Source of the DNA: Chloroherpetonaceae bacterium | Lineage (GTDB): Bacteria > Bacteroidota > Chlorobiia > Chlorobiales > Thermochlorobacteraceae | Length of the DNA stretch: 53,816 nucleotides | Direction: 5' to 3' | Assembly: GCA_033763895.1 (NCBI GenBank) | Contig: JANRJQ010000002.1 | Span: forward strand, 1 to 53,816 | Part shown: positions 1 to 8,879 of the stretch, one piece after another | Layout of the letters: each line of letters opens with the position of its first letter | How positions within the stretch are numbered: the stretch's first letter is position 1 | Position numbers and translations under genes: made by a program | Notes under the pieces: model-generated | What the model was told of the DNA's origin: nothing | The model's database searches: none | What the model saw: only the letters and a program-made list of their open reading frames with translations

Positions 1-169
1 ATCACCGCCACACGGAACAAACCGGAAGTTTTTCTCAAACCTCGGCTTTCACCACCACCGCCCGCCTTCGCTTGCATTTACAAGCCTTTAGCCCATTTCC
101 CCATCATTTTCTCATTTCTCAAACTTCCGAATCCTTTATAGTTGGTACCTCAAAAGATTCGAGGCAGTA

Positions 170-177
170 CAAACGTA
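170..177 (-). promoter_or_regulatory. possible -7 element of a leftward promoter
   Basis: On the minus strand this reads TACGTTTG, a match to the Bacteroidota TAnnTTTG -7 element. No clear -33 TTG lies at the expected distance. It would fire leftward, out of the window. No gene was recognised in positions 1-216. Confidence 0.2.
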
Positions 178-216
178 TGAAAGAATTATGCCGAAGAGAA
201 GGATTATCTAAAATGA

Positions 217-240
217 AAAAGGCGGTTTAACCCGCCTTAG
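217..240 (-). terminator. rho-independent terminator of the ATP-grasp gene
   Basis: A 7-bp stem (AAGGCGG 219-225 paired with CCGCCTT 232-238) has a 6-nt loop. On the minus strand it is followed by a T-rich run. It lies just downstream of the stop codon of the minus-strand gene that begins at 1259. Confidence 0.7.
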
Positions 241-266
241 TCTAAGTAAACAGACGCAATCTGTTT

Positions 267-1259
267 TTACTTTGACAAAAATTTCACCCAATCATAAGGA
301 GCTTCAGCGCCACTTTCAGCGACTTGTTCGGCTTTTTCTATCAGGAAATTCGTCATTGTGTTAATAATCCAATTGTAGTTGTCGTGACCAACGGAGTGAA
401 AATCGGCGTCCGGTGCCGGGTTGAGGTAATCAATGGCGTACGGGATTCCGTTTCGAACTGCAAATTCAAGTGTATTGAGTTCATAGCCTAACGCATTACA
501 AATGTCGAGGCAATAGGTTTCGAGTTTTTTCTTCATTTCCTCTGTTGGTTTGAAATCGGCAACATACCTGAGATGATGCGGGTTTCGCGGTTCATAAGGC
601 ATAATATGAACATGCTTTTTCCCAACACAATAGCAGCGGTAATACTCAGTAAAATCAATGTCTTCCTGCATGACCATAACCAAGTCTCCGGTTTGGTTAT
701 AGACGCTAAAAAATTCATCAGCATTGTGAATTTTATAAACATTCTTCCATCCACCGCCTGAATGTGGCTTAAACCAAAAAGGAAACCCGATATACTCAAA
801 GTACTCTTGCCAATTGAGAGGGTAAATGAGATTTCTCATTGAATCGGAGGTTGTGTTCGGTGGGTGTTGGTTGCTGGGAAGCAAAACCGTTTTTGGAACA
901 GGGATGCCCATTTTATCCGCGACTGCATAATTAAAAAATTTATCATCAGCACTCCACCAAAAAGGGTTGTTAACAACATAAGTTCCGCTCAGGATAGCAT
1001 TCTTTAAATAAGCACGGTAAAAAGGAATGTCATGAGAGATACGATCGAGAATGACTGTATATTCACACGGCTCAGCCATTTTTGCACCGCCGGCACGAAC
1101 AAATTCTGCAGAAATTTTCTTGCCCGATGACTCTGCAACCCGATTTATATTGGCGATAAGGCCTTCAGGAAAACTGTTTTCCTGCCCACGGAGAACACCG
1201 ATTTTCAAGGTTTCACCTTTTTGATTTCGCTCAATCGTGCCTTTTTTTGTTTTTGCCAT
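267..1259 (-). CDS. ATP-grasp domain protein, RimK/glutathione-synthase-like
   Basis: This 330-residue protein shows the layout of an ATP-grasp ligase. The N-terminal part is Rossmann-like (about 15-110). A central segment contains FWFKPHSGGGW (about 160-172), which resembles the ATP-grasp lysine/glycine-rich loop. The C-terminal part has FAVRNGIPYAIDYLNP (about 265-281), resembling the metal-binding strand in which acidic and Asn residues hold Mg-ATP. Family members join a carboxylate to an amine or thiol nucleophile with ATP. The substrate cannot be read from the sequence. The gene is monocistronic and followed by a good terminator. No Shine-Dalgarno sequence precedes the ATG at 1259. The family assignment is fairly secure; the exact reaction is unknown. 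Confidence 0.75.
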   Translation of the reverse strand: MAKTKKGTIERNQKGETLKIGVLRGQENSFPEGLIANINRVAESSGKKISAEFVRAGGAKMAEPCEYTVILDRISHDIPFYRAYLKNAILSGTYVVNNPFWWSADDKFFNYAVADKMGIPVPKTVLLPSNQHPPNTTSDSMRNLIYPLNWQEYFEYIGFPFWFKPHSGGGWKNVYKIHNADEFFSVYNQTGDLVMVMQEDIDFTEYYRCYCVGKKHVHIMPYEPRNPHHLRYVADFKPTEEMKKKLETYCLDICNALGYELNTLEFAVRNGIPYAIDYLNPAPDADFHSVGHDNYNWIINTMTNFLIEKAEQVAESGAEAPYDWVKFLSK

Positions 1260-1421
1260 AGGAATTTTTGAATAAGTTTATTGAATGAATTACGGGTAAA
1301 TTTACTAAACACAACGACGATTCTTTGCAAAACAAAGTCTGAAATCAGAAAAAGAGATAAAAAAACATTCACTTTCTCAAAAATCCGAAACTTTACTCAA
1401 TTTCTCTTCGTTAATCGACAA

Positions 1422-1456
1422 AATGACTGCAAGTCATTAAATAACTGATGGTCATT
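1422..1456. promoter_or_regulatory. tandem TetR-type operator upstream of the TolC-like gene
   Basis: AATGACTGCAAGTCATT (1422-1438) is a perfect 7-bp inverted repeat around a 3-nt centre. A second, imperfect copy, AATAACTGATGGTCATT (1440-1456), follows at an 18-bp period and matches it at 13 of 17 positions. Pairs of such palindromes next to efflux genes are typical of TetR-family repressors. No tetR gene lies in the window, so the regulator is unidentified. The second copy covers the upstream in-frame ATG at 1448, which favours translation from 1496. Confidence 0.55.
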
Positions 1457-1495
1457 ATGTTCCTGAAAGTTCAAAATTTCACTGAAAACCATTTT

Positions 1496-2878
1496 ATGAA
1501 ATCGCTTATCAAAACGCCAAAACGGCTGCTCGTTATTCTTTTTATAGGCGTAACGGCATTGTTAATTGTTCCGCTACGAGCCCAAGTGAAGATTTTATCT
1601 CTTGATGAAGCAGTCACACTTGCTTTGGAAAATAATCGTGAATTGCAGATTTCTAAATTAGAAAGTGAAAAAAACGACCAATCGGTTCGTGAGGCGTGGG
1701 GAAATGCAATGCCTTCCATTTCATTTTCAAGTAACTTTACGCATAGTTTTCAAACCGCACAATTTTTCCCTCGCAGTTTCGGAAATCCGGGTGCAACTGG
1801 TTTTCAAGGCATTACACTTTCCGGAGTAAATAGCGCAAATGCAGGAATTACACTTCAGCAACCACTTTATCGCGGTGTGGTTTACGCTGCAATATCAGCT
1901 GCAGATATCTTTGCAACTTTGAGTCAAAAGGGTGTTGAAGCGACAATGGCTCAAACCATTACCGATGTAAAAAAATCTTATTATGATGTGCTCATTGTTC
2001 AAGAGCAATTGAAGCTCATCGATCAGAGTATAGCGCGATATGAATTGGCTTTGAATGACACGAGAGGGCTTTTTCGTCAAGGGTTAGCCTCCGACCTTGA
2101 CACATTAAGAGCGTATGTCGCCCTTGAAAATCTTCGGCCCAGTCGTATTAAAGCGGAAACAGGAATCGATATCGCGCTCACGGTTTTGAAAACAAAGATC
2201 GGAATCAGCGCTACCGATAATATCTCACTCAGTGATTCTCTTCAAGAAAATGGACTTCAAGCCCCAATTGCTTTTGAAGAAGCCTATGCCACCGCACTTT
2301 CCGAACGCCCAGAGGTTGAACAATTAAAATTGCAAGTGGATGCAAGCGAAGCCTTAATCGACGCTGAGTTTTCGAATCACCTTCCAACTTTAGACGCTTT
2401 CGCACAATTTCAAACGCTAACCCTTACCGATAATTTTGAATTTTCAAAATATAACTTCATTAGTCAGTACTCTCTTGGAATTCAATTGAATGTTCCCATT
2501 TTCAACGGATTTAAGACAGATGCAAAGGTTCAAAAGGCAGAGATTGAAAAGAAGCAATCAGAAACTCGATTTGAAAATCTGAAAGAACTTATCCGCGCCG
2601 AAGTTCGGGTGAGTCTTTCGGGCGTTCAAGAATCTAGAAAGCGAATCCTTTCACAATTAAAAACGGTTCAGTCTGCCGAAAGAAGTTATGAGATTACCAG
2701 AAGCCGTAGGCAGCAAGGCTTGGTTTCACTTTTAGAGGTTTCAGATGCAGAACTTGCACTCGCTCAAGCAAAAGGAAATTACCTTCAAGCGGTGTATGAT
2801 TTCCTGATTGCAAAAGCCAATCTGGATAAAGCATTAGGGGTGGCGACTAAATTCGCAAAATCAGAATCAAAGAAGTGA
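1496..2878 (+). CDS. TolC-family outer-membrane efflux channel
   Basis: Outer-membrane factor of about 460 residues. A signal peptide (about 1-30: basic start, hydrophobic core, ending LRAQ) is followed by two OEP repeats of long helices and short beta segments, as in TolC/OprM. Characteristic stretches include SLDEAVTLALENN near the N-terminus, and LEVSDAELALAQAKGNYLQA and DFLIAKANLDKALG near the C-terminus. Such proteins form the trimeric channel through which RND, ABC or MFS pumps export drugs or other substrates. A longer reading frame starts at 1448, but the signal peptide and the operator over 1440-1456 argue for 1496. Unusually, no membrane-fusion protein or pump gene accompanies it here. 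A bidirectional terminator follows. Confidence 0.88.
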   Translation: MKSLIKTPKRLLVILFIGVTALLIVPLRAQVKILSLDEAVTLALENNRELQISKLESEKNDQSVREAWGNAMPSISFSSNFTHSFQTAQFFPRSFGNPGATGFQGITLSGVNSANAGITLQQPLYRGVVYAAISAADIFATLSQKGVEATMAQTITDVKKSYYDVLIVQEQLKLIDQSIARYELALNDTRGLFRQGLASDLDTLRAYVALENLRPSRIKAETGIDIALTVLKTKIGISATDNISLSDSLQENGLQAPIAFEEAYATALSERPEVEQLKLQVDASEALIDAEFSNHLPTLDAFAQFQTLTLTDNFEFSKYNFISQYSLGIQLNVPIFNGFKTDAKVQKAEIEKKQSETRFENLKELIRAEVRVSLSGVQESRKRILSQLKTVQSAERSYEITRSRRQQGLVSLLEVSDAELALAQAKGNYLQAVYDFLIAKANLDKALGVATKFAKSESKK

Positions 2879-2960
2879 TTTTAACTCACTAAGTGCTTGT
2901 ATAAGTTGCATCAGCAGTTAAAGCAAATTAAACTTACTGCTTAGTTCGCTTCAAAAACAA

Positions 2961-2992
2961 AAAAGGGCTTCTCCGAAAAGAAGCCCTTTTTA
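2961..2992. terminator. bidirectional rho-independent terminator
   Basis: A 12-bp stem (2961-2972 with 2979-2990, core GGGCTTCT/AGAAGCCC) has a 6-nt loop and is flanked by A-run and T-run on either side. It can therefore serve both converging genes, the TolC-like channel and the WD40-CAP protein. Confidence 0.85.
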
Positions 2993-3041
2993 TTGCTGAA
3001 ATTAAACGGATTGAAAGTGTTAAAGCCCTTGAAATGATTGG

Positions 3042-4670
3042 TTACTTCTCATCATATCCACCAGCAAAGTTTTGAACGCACATTGTTCGATAAACTGAAT
3101 GTGCACCAATCCCAATTCCCACAACATTAAACGAGCTGTTGAAGATATTCACGCGATGACCACGGCTTGGTACACCATCATCAACAATTAATTGAATCAC
3201 GATCTCCCTCGCTGTTTTTGAGCCGTAGGCAATATTTTCACCGGCGCTCATTTTCCAAGTTCCATAACGATTCATTCGCGATCCCATATCAGATCCATTA
3301 GAACCGGTGTGTCCAATTTTTCCCGTTGGTCCTTGATCATTACAATGATCTTTGGCTGCTTTCGCTAAACCGTTTGAACTTTTCAAGGCACCAATCGGCT
3401 TGGCACCTTTAAGATACCGAATCGCTTCATCCAAGGCATCAACGCCTTCGCTGGTAATGATTGCTGTTTCACCGGGTTTTTCAAAGCGTTTGCCTTTGAA
3501 ATAAGGCCTTATCGATTCTAATTCAGCTGCGTAGGCTTGCGGGTTGGTTCGTGCACGGTTCAATTCAGAGACCACTTCATTTTCGAGAGCGCTCATTGAA
3601 GTCGAATTGTTGTTTGAAGACGAAGCAGGAGTGGGCGGAGCATCAGCATGTTTTGGGATATCGGCAGTTGGTGGTGGCAATGGCGGTTCGGGTGGCGGCT
3701 CTGGTTTTGAACGGCGGCGTTTTTTTGATTGAACCGGTTCTCGAAATTTCCATAAGCGAATTGCTTTGCTATCGCCTCCGCTTGCCAATTGACTTCCATC
3801 GGGACTAAATGCGACGGCATAAACAAAATCGGTATCCATATGTTCGAAAAGCAACTTGCCTGTAAGCGGATCCCAAATACGAAGAAAATTATCGGAACTT
3901 CCGCTTGCTAATAATTGGGCATCGGTATTGAAAGCAACGGCATTAACTTCAATGGCAGCATTATGTTTTAGCGTTTGAGCAACCGTTCCTGTTACCATAC
4001 TCCAAAGCCGAACATTGCCATCTTGACTTGCAGTTGCAAGAAATTTTGAATCGGGGCTAAATGCCATACCTTTAACATAATGATCTTTGGCATAGGCTAA
4101 AAGCTTTGCCTTTTGAACATCCCAAAAAGCAATTGAGCCAAAACTCATTACAGCGGCAATGACGCGGCTATTAGGGCTGAAAGTAAGTGCTGAAATTTGA
4201 TCCAGACCTGCTTCCATTGTTCGAAGCAATTCACCGGTTGATACATCCCAAAAGCGAATGGTGTTATCGTAACTACCCGTGGCAATAACTGTTCCATCAT
4301 AACTGAAGGAAACAGAGAGGATATCACGCTTGAGCCCGCTCATCGATTGGAGTAGCTTTCCGGTGCGGGCATTCCAAACTTTAATGAGTCGATCGTCACT
4401 TGCTGTAACCAAAAGCGTTTCATCGGTAGGGCTAAAAGCAAGAGATCGAATTGCCTTTTTGTGTGCGCCCTTTATAACCCGGAGTTCCTCGCCGCTTTCT
4501 GCATTAAAAATATAAATGTTCCCTTCGCGTCCCGCTCCGGCAACAAGTTCGCCATCGGCATTAAATGAAATAGAATTAACTTTCCCGACAAGTTGCGCGC
4601 GGAGAGGGATTGTCTCAGAAAAAAAGATTGAACAAAAAAGGATTAGGAAAAAAAGTGGTTTCTTTTTCAT
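3042..4670 (-). CDS. secreted WD40 beta-propeller fused to a CAP/SCP domain
   Basis: A 542-residue exported protein. The start at 4670 gives a clean signal peptide (MKKKPLFFLILFC...RAQ); the frame is open for 16 more codons upstream, but these do not look like a leader. Residues about 25-325 hold roughly seven WD40 repeats, with recurrent motifs such as VNSISFNADG, AFSPDS, LASGSSDN and IRLWKF, expected to form one seven-bladed propeller. A proline-rich linker (about 330-355) leads to a CAP/SCP (PF00188-like) domain (about 360-542). This domain has HTGSNGS, AGENIAYG, GHRVNIF and CVQNFAGGY, so the usual His/Glu cavity residues are present. CAP domains bind lipids or act as extracellular adaptors or enzymes; no substrate can be inferred. 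The combination is uncommon. Confidence 0.85.
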   Translation of the reverse strand: MKKKPLFFLILFCSIFFSETIPLRAQLVGKVNSISFNADGELVAGAGREGNIYIFNAESGEELRVIKGAHKKAIRSLAFSPTDETLLVTASDDRLIKVWNARTGKLLQSMSGLKRDILSVSFSYDGTVIATGSYDNTIRFWDVSTGELLRTMEAGLDQISALTFSPNSRVIAAVMSFGSIAFWDVQKAKLLAYAKDHYVKGMAFSPDSKFLATASQDGNVRLWSMVTGTVAQTLKHNAAIEVNAVAFNTDAQLLASGSSDNFLRIWDPLTGKLLFEHMDTDFVYAVAFSPDGSQLASGGDSKAIRLWKFREPVQSKKRRRSKPEPPPEPPLPPPTADIPKHADAPPTPASSSNNNSTSMSALENEVVSELNRARTNPQAYAAELESIRPYFKGKRFEKPGETAIITSEGVDALDEAIRYLKGAKPIGALKSSNGLAKAAKDHCNDQGPTGKIGHTGSNGSDMGSRMNRYGTWKMSAGENIAYGSKTAREIVIQLIVDDGVPSRGHRVNIFNSSFNVVGIGIGAHSVYRTMCVQNFAGGYDEK

Positions 4671-4807
4671 ATCAGATGTCTTTAAGAAATCAAATAAAGC
4701 CAAATTGGAAATTCGCAATTCTATATTTCGTTAAAACTGCACTTCAAATGAAATTTCCAAGAGTGAAATCAATCAACTTGAATATAGATGTGCGTTTTTT
4801 GCATAAC

Positions 4808-4827
4808 AATGACACAAATATGTCATT
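4808..4827. promoter_or_regulatory. inverted repeat between divergent genes
   Basis: AATGACA (4808-4814) and TGTCATT (4821-4827) form a perfect 7-bp inverted repeat with a 6-nt centre. It lies in the 222-bp gap between the WD40-CAP gene and mutS. It could bind a dimeric regulator of either gene. The assignment rests only on symmetry and location. Confidence 0.3.
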
Positions 4828-4892
4828 TCAGTGAATTGGTTTATTCGTGAATTCAAACGAAGAGATTATTTTATAAAAAAATTGAATAAGCT

Positions 4893-7562
4893 TTGCCAAA
4901 AGGAGAAGAAACGCCGCTGATGCGGCAATACGAGAAGATAAAATCGCAGTATCCCAATGTGGTTGTTCTTTTTCGTGTAGGTGACTTTTATGAAACATTT
5001 AATGACGATGCCAAAAAAGTATCGGCAGCCTTAGGGATTGTATTAACCAAACGCTCGAACGGCGCGGCCTCTGAAGTGCCGCTTGCCGGATTCCCGCATC
5101 ACTCACTTGACGGATATGTAGAAAAGTTGGTTCGGAAAGGATTTCGAGTTGCTGTGTGCGATCAAATGGAGGATCCAAAATTTGCAAAGGGAATTGTCAA
5201 AAGAGAAATTACGGATATCATAACACCGGGCGTAAACTTTAGCGATAAACTATTAAGTGAACGAAAAAACAACTATCTCACCGCCCTCCATTTTTCATAT
5301 CAAAAAAAGGAAACGATTGTGGGCGTGGCATTTATTGATGCGACAACAGCCGAATTTCAAGTATCTGAAATACACCTTGCCGATCTCAAGGATTTACTAA
5401 GTACCATTAACCCAGCTGAGGTTTTAATTTCAAAATCAGAAAAAGCGAGAATCACGGAGATAAAAAAATTTATCACTGAATCTGCCTTTACCGAATTGGA
5501 AGACTGGCGATTTCAGGGTGACTTTGCAAGAGAAACGCTCACCACGCATTTTCAAACCCACTCCCTTAAAGGTTTTGGGATTGATGGATTTCAAGAAGGA
5601 ATAATCGCTGCGGGAGTAATTCTTGGGTACTTACAAGAAACACAACGCGCAAAACTTTCTTATATCCAAAAAATTACGCCCTTTGATATGGGCAGTGTGA
5701 TGTCGCTTGACCCACAAACAAAGCGAAACCTTGAATTAACCGCAACACTTCAGAATGGGGGAAGAGAAGGTTCTTTGCTTTCAGTATTGGATAAAACTCA
5801 AACCTCAATGGGGGCAAGGCTTTTCAAAAAAATGATTGCCCGTCCTTCGAAAGATTTATCCTTAATAAATTCAAGGCTTGATGCCGTAAGGGCCTTTGTA
5901 GGTTCAAAGGAAATTCGCACAGCACTTTGTGAATTGATGAGTAACATCTGTGATCTTGAACGCGTGTTTTCAAGAATAGCAACACATCGGGCATTGCCAA
6001 AAGAGATATTAGCATTTTATGCTTCAACGGCGTTAGTCCCAAAAATTAAAGAGATTCTTTTGAACATACCCGCTGAGCCCTTTCCTGAACTGCTCAAAGA
6101 AATTTGGGATGGACTTTATGAAATGAAGGAAATCCAAGATGAAATAGAACGGGCGTTAAATCCCGATGCTTCAAATTCTTTAGGCGAAGGCGGTGTGATT
6201 AAAGAAGGCTACTCGCCTGAACTCGATGAGTATCGAACACTTTCCTCTCATGCAAAAGACAGACTTTTAGAAATCCAAGAAGAAGAGCGGGTAAAGACGG
6301 GAATCGGATCTCTGAAGGTACTTTACAATAAAGTCTTTGGTTATTACATCGAGGTTAGTAACGCAAACCGCGCAAAAGTCCCTGATTATTACGAGCGTAA
6401 ACAAACGATGGTAAATGCCGAGCGATTTATGATTCCGGCGTTGAAAGAATATGAAGAGAAAATTCTCAATGCTGCAGAGCGCATCGCGGAGTTAGAAGTA
6501 AAACTTTTTCAGGAATTACGAATAAAAATATCGAAAGAATCGGGTCTAATATTAAGAAATGCCGCTTCTATCGCACTTCTCGATACCCTGCTTTCGTTGG
6601 CAACCGCGGCGATAGAGTATGATTATGTTTGCCCTGAACTTCATGAAGGTGATGAGCTAGAAATAGAATTGGGTAGGCATCCGGTGCTTGAACGAATTTT
6701 ACCCGTGGGCGAAACTTATGTTCCAAACAGCACCCTGCTCAATCACCAAACGCGCGTGATGTTGATAACCGGACCGAATATGTCGGGCAAGAGTTCTTAT
6801 TTGCGTCAAACCGGATTAATCGTTCTATTGGCTCAAATCGGGAGTTTTGTCCCTGCTGCGCGGGCGCGCGTGGGAATTGTTGATAAAATATTCACCCGTG
6901 TGGGTGCTTCGGATAACTTGGCTGAGGGTGAAAGTACCTTCTTGGTTGAAATGAATGAAGCCGCCGCAATTCTTAATAATGCCACCGCAAAGAGTTTGAT
7001 TCTGCTTGATGAGGTGGGGAGAGGAACGAGCACTTACGATGGAATGTCAATCGCTTGGGCGATGACTGAATATTTGCACGATGTGATTGGCGCAAAAACT
7101 CTGTTTGCAACGCATTACCACGAATTATCCGAATTAGAAACGCAACTCTCAAGGCTTAAAAATTTTCATGCGACCGTTGCGGAAAGCGAAGGAAAGGTAA
7201 TCTTTTTAAGAAGGATTGAAAAAGGTGCGGCTGAAAGCAGTTTTGGTATTGAAGTTGCAAGAATGGCGGGGTTGCCGGAACAAGTGATTTCACGCGCCAA
7301 AGAAATCTTGGGTGAATTGGAATCGGCTGAAGCTGCGGCATTCAATGACGGGGACTCGTCTCCTTCAAAAGGAAAAAAGGGGAAAAAGGCAGAGCGGTTT
7401 TCGAAGGTCAAACCGAAGGATGATTTTTATCAAATTTCCCTTTTTGAAATTGGGGATTCAAAAGTGAAGGAAGCACTTGATAAAATTGATGTTAATAAAC
7501 TTACGCCAATCGAAGCCCTTTTAAAATTAGCAGAGATAAAACGACTCGCCGAGAAGCTATGA
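4893..7562 (+). CDS. mutS: DNA mismatch repair protein MutS
   Basis: 889-residue MutS. The start is TTG: only this start preserves the conserved N-terminal TPLMRQYEKIKSQYP stretch, since the next ATG (4920) would cut into it. The mismatch-recognition motif is RVGDFYETF (Phe-x-Glu type, about 28-36). The connector, lever and clamp regions follow. The ATPase has Walker A GPNMSGKSS (627-635), Walker B with Asp706-Glu707, and the signature GRGTSTYDG. Near the C-terminus QISLF (847-851) resembles a beta-clamp-binding peptide. MutS recognises mispairs and small loops as a dimer and recruits MutL. The gene stands alone, transcribed toward rplU, without a recognisable Shine-Dalgarno sequence. Confidence 0.97.
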   Translation: MPKGEETPLMRQYEKIKSQYPNVVVLFRVGDFYETFNDDAKKVSAALGIVLTKRSNGAASEVPLAGFPHHSLDGYVEKLVRKGFRVAVCDQMEDPKFAKGIVKREITDIITPGVNFSDKLLSERKNNYLTALHFSYQKKETIVGVAFIDATTAEFQVSEIHLADLKDLLSTINPAEVLISKSEKARITEIKKFITESAFTELEDWRFQGDFARETLTTHFQTHSLKGFGIDGFQEGIIAAGVILGYLQETQRAKLSYIQKITPFDMGSVMSLDPQTKRNLELTATLQNGGREGSLLSVLDKTQTSMGARLFKKMIARPSKDLSLINSRLDAVRAFVGSKEIRTALCELMSNICDLERVFSRIATHRALPKEILAFYASTALVPKIKEILLNIPAEPFPELLKEIWDGLYEMKEIQDEIERALNPDASNSLGEGGVIKEGYSPELDEYRTLSSHAKDRLLEIQEEERVKTGIGSLKVLYNKVFGYYIEVSNANRAKVPDYYERKQTMVNAERFMIPALKEYEEKILNAAERIAELEVKLFQELRIKISKESGLILRNAASIALLDTLLSLATAAIEYDYVCPELHEGDELEIELGRHPVLERILPVGETYVPNSTLLNHQTRVMLITGPNMSGKSSYLRQTGLIVLLAQIGSFVPAARARVGIVDKIFTRVGASDNLAEGESTFLVEMNEAAAILNNATAKSLILLDEVGRGTSTYDGMSIAWAMTEYLHDVIGAKTLFATHYHELSELETQLSRLKNFHATVAESEGKVIFLRRIEKGAAESSFGIEVARMAGLPEQVISRAKEILGELESAEAAAFNDGDSSPSKGKKGKKAERFSKVKPKDDFYQISLFEIGDSKVKEALDKIDVNKLTPIEALLKLAEIKRLAEKL

Positions 7563-7624
7563 TAATGAATTGCCTCCGGAAAGAAGGTTAAAGCAAAGTT
7601 TTTTATTAAAAGGAGTTCGATTCC

Positions 7625-7655
7625 TTTGCAGATTGGTAGAAAACACCTATCTTTG
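7625..7655 (+). promoter_or_regulatory. Bacteroidota-type promoter of rplU-rpmA
   Basis: TTTG at 7625-7628 (-33 element) and TATCTTTG at 7648-7655 (-7 element, consensus TAnnTTTG) are separated by 19 bp, the canonical spacing of the Bacteroidota housekeeping promoter. It lies 38 bp ahead of the rplU ATG. Confidence 0.75.
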
Positions 7656-7693
7656 CGGCTCACTTTGAAAAATTTAGACGCGATTTTTGAACA

Positions 7694-7990
7694 ATGAAAA
7701 CGCTCGTTTCCATTTCTGATAAGCAGTTTTTTGTAGAAGCCGGGGATATGATTAATGTTCCGACTCAAAAAGCAAATGTAGGGGATACAATTACCTTTGA
7801 TAAAGTATTGCTGACTGCGGACGGTGCAAATACCAAACTTTCACCAAAACTTACGGTCACTGCAAAAGTTTTAGAACACTTTAAGGACGATAAAGTCTTG
7901 ATCTTCAAGAAAAAACGTCGCAAGCGTTACCGCCGGACAAAAGGTCACCGACAAGGTTTGACCAAAGTTGAAATTGTCTCGGTTGGATAA
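7694..7990 (+). CDS. rplU: 50S ribosomal protein L21
   Basis: 98-residue ribosomal protein with the typical L21 layout. The N-terminal beta strands contain QFFVEAGDMINVP. The basic C-terminal tail (IFKKKRRKRYRRTKGHRQG) contacts 23S rRNA. L21 binds domain II of 23S rRNA and helps large-subunit assembly. The length fits the family (about 100). It is followed 30 bp later by rpmA, the almost universal L21-L27 pair. A good FCB-type promoter lies directly upstream and one terminator follows rpmA, so the two genes form a compact bicistronic unit. Confidence 0.97.
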   Translation: MKTLVSISDKQFFVEAGDMINVPTQKANVGDTITFDKVLLTADGANTKLSPKLTVTAKVLEHFKDDKVLIFKKKRRKRYRRTKGHRQGLTKVEIVSVG

Positions 7991-8020
7991 TATTTTAATT
8001 CACACTAAACACTAACGACG

Positions 8021-8284
8021 ATGGCACATAAAAAAGGGGCAGGGTCGACGAAGAACGGACGCGATTCCAATCCGCAATACTTGGGAATTAAAGCTTTTGG
8101 CGGAGAAACTGTAAGCGCAGGTTCAATTATTGTTCGCCAGCGCGGTACGCGCTATAAGCCCGGAAAGAATGTTGGCTTGGGCAAGGATCATACCATTTTT
8201 GCTTTAACCAACGGAACCGTTCTTTTCAAGACCGGTAAAGAAGATAGAACTTTTGTTCATATCACGCCTGTGGCACAAGCGTAA
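8021..8284 (+). CDS. rpmA: 50S ribosomal protein L27
   Basis: 87-residue L27. The N-terminal tail [15 protein letters not shown] reaches toward the peptidyl-transferase centre and is followed by the conserved [22 protein letters not shown] segment, shown here only in part as [15 protein letters not shown]. The start gives the native MAHKKG form without the cleavable extension seen in Firmicutes. It stabilises tRNA substrates in the large subunit. It is the second and last gene of the rplU-rpmA unit, closed by a strong terminator. Confidence 0.97.
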   Translation: MAHKKGAGSTKNGRDSNPQYLGIKAFGGETVSAGSIIVRQRGTRYKPGKNVGLGKDHTIFALTNGTVLFKTGKEDRTFVHITPVAQA

Positions 8285-8308
8285 AAGCTTGTTTCATTAA
8301 GACTTTAA

Positions 8309-8341
8309 GGCTGTTTATTTCCGGATAAACAGCCTTTTTTT
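8309..8341 (+). terminator. rho-independent terminator of rplU-rpmA
   Basis: A perfect 10-bp stem, GGCTGTTTAT (8309-8318) with ATAAACAGCC (8325-8334), has a 6-nt loop and seven T residues (8335-8341). It lies 24 bp after the rpmA stop. Confidence 0.92.
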
Positions 8342-8360
8342 ATTCATCGAAATTTTAGTT

Positions 8361-8879
8361 ATGACAATACGCTCTTTGAAAGCGGAGGATAAAGAACCTC
8401 TTCGAAAACTTCTCTGGGAAACGAATTCCTTCAGAAGCGATGAGATTGAAGTTGCGATGGAACTCGTTGAAGAAAATCTATCGAAACAAGGGAAGCTTAC
8501 GCCGGAGGATTATCACATTGCTGTTTCTTTCAACGATGAATCAAAAACCGTTGAAGGCTATGTCTGTTTTGGGAAAACACCAATGACCATCAGCACCTTC
8601 GATTTATACTGGATTGCTGTTCATCCTAAAGCCCAAGGAAAAGGGCTGGGAAAAAAATTATTTTTTTATGCTGAAATGGAATCGGCAAAGATGGGTGGAA
8701 GACTTTTTGTCATTGAAACCTCCTCACAACCTAAATATGAGGCGACGCGTCAATTTTATGAACGTATCGGTTGCACATTAGAAGCGACCATTCGAGACTT
8801 TTATGACCTTGGCGATGATAAGCTCATTTACTCAAAAAGAATCGAAGGCCATACTATTGGGAAGGATACACACAGATAA
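8361..8879 (+). CDS. GNAT-family N-acetyltransferase
   Basis: 172-residue GCN5-related acetyltransferase. Motif A, YWIAVHPKAQGKGLGKKLF (about 93-111), carries the QxxGxG pyrophosphate loop that binds acetyl-CoA. Motif B follows as FVIETSSQPKYEATRQFYERIGC, quoted here as ATRQFYERIGC. Such enzymes acetylate an amine of a small molecule or protein; the acceptor cannot be predicted. The gene lies directly after the rpmA terminator. Its last 26 bp overlap the 3' end of the convergent sugar-dehydrogenase gene, so both C-termini are encoded by the same DNA on opposite strands. Confidence 0.85.
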   Translation: MTIRSLKAEDKEPLRKLLWETNSFRSDEIEVAMELVEENLSKQGKLTPEDYHIAVSFNDESKTVEGYVCFGKTPMTISTFDLYWIAVHPKAQGKGLGKKLFFYAEMESAKMGGRLFVIETSSQPKYEATRQFYERIGCTLEATIRDFYDLGDDKLIYSKRIEGHTIGKDTHR

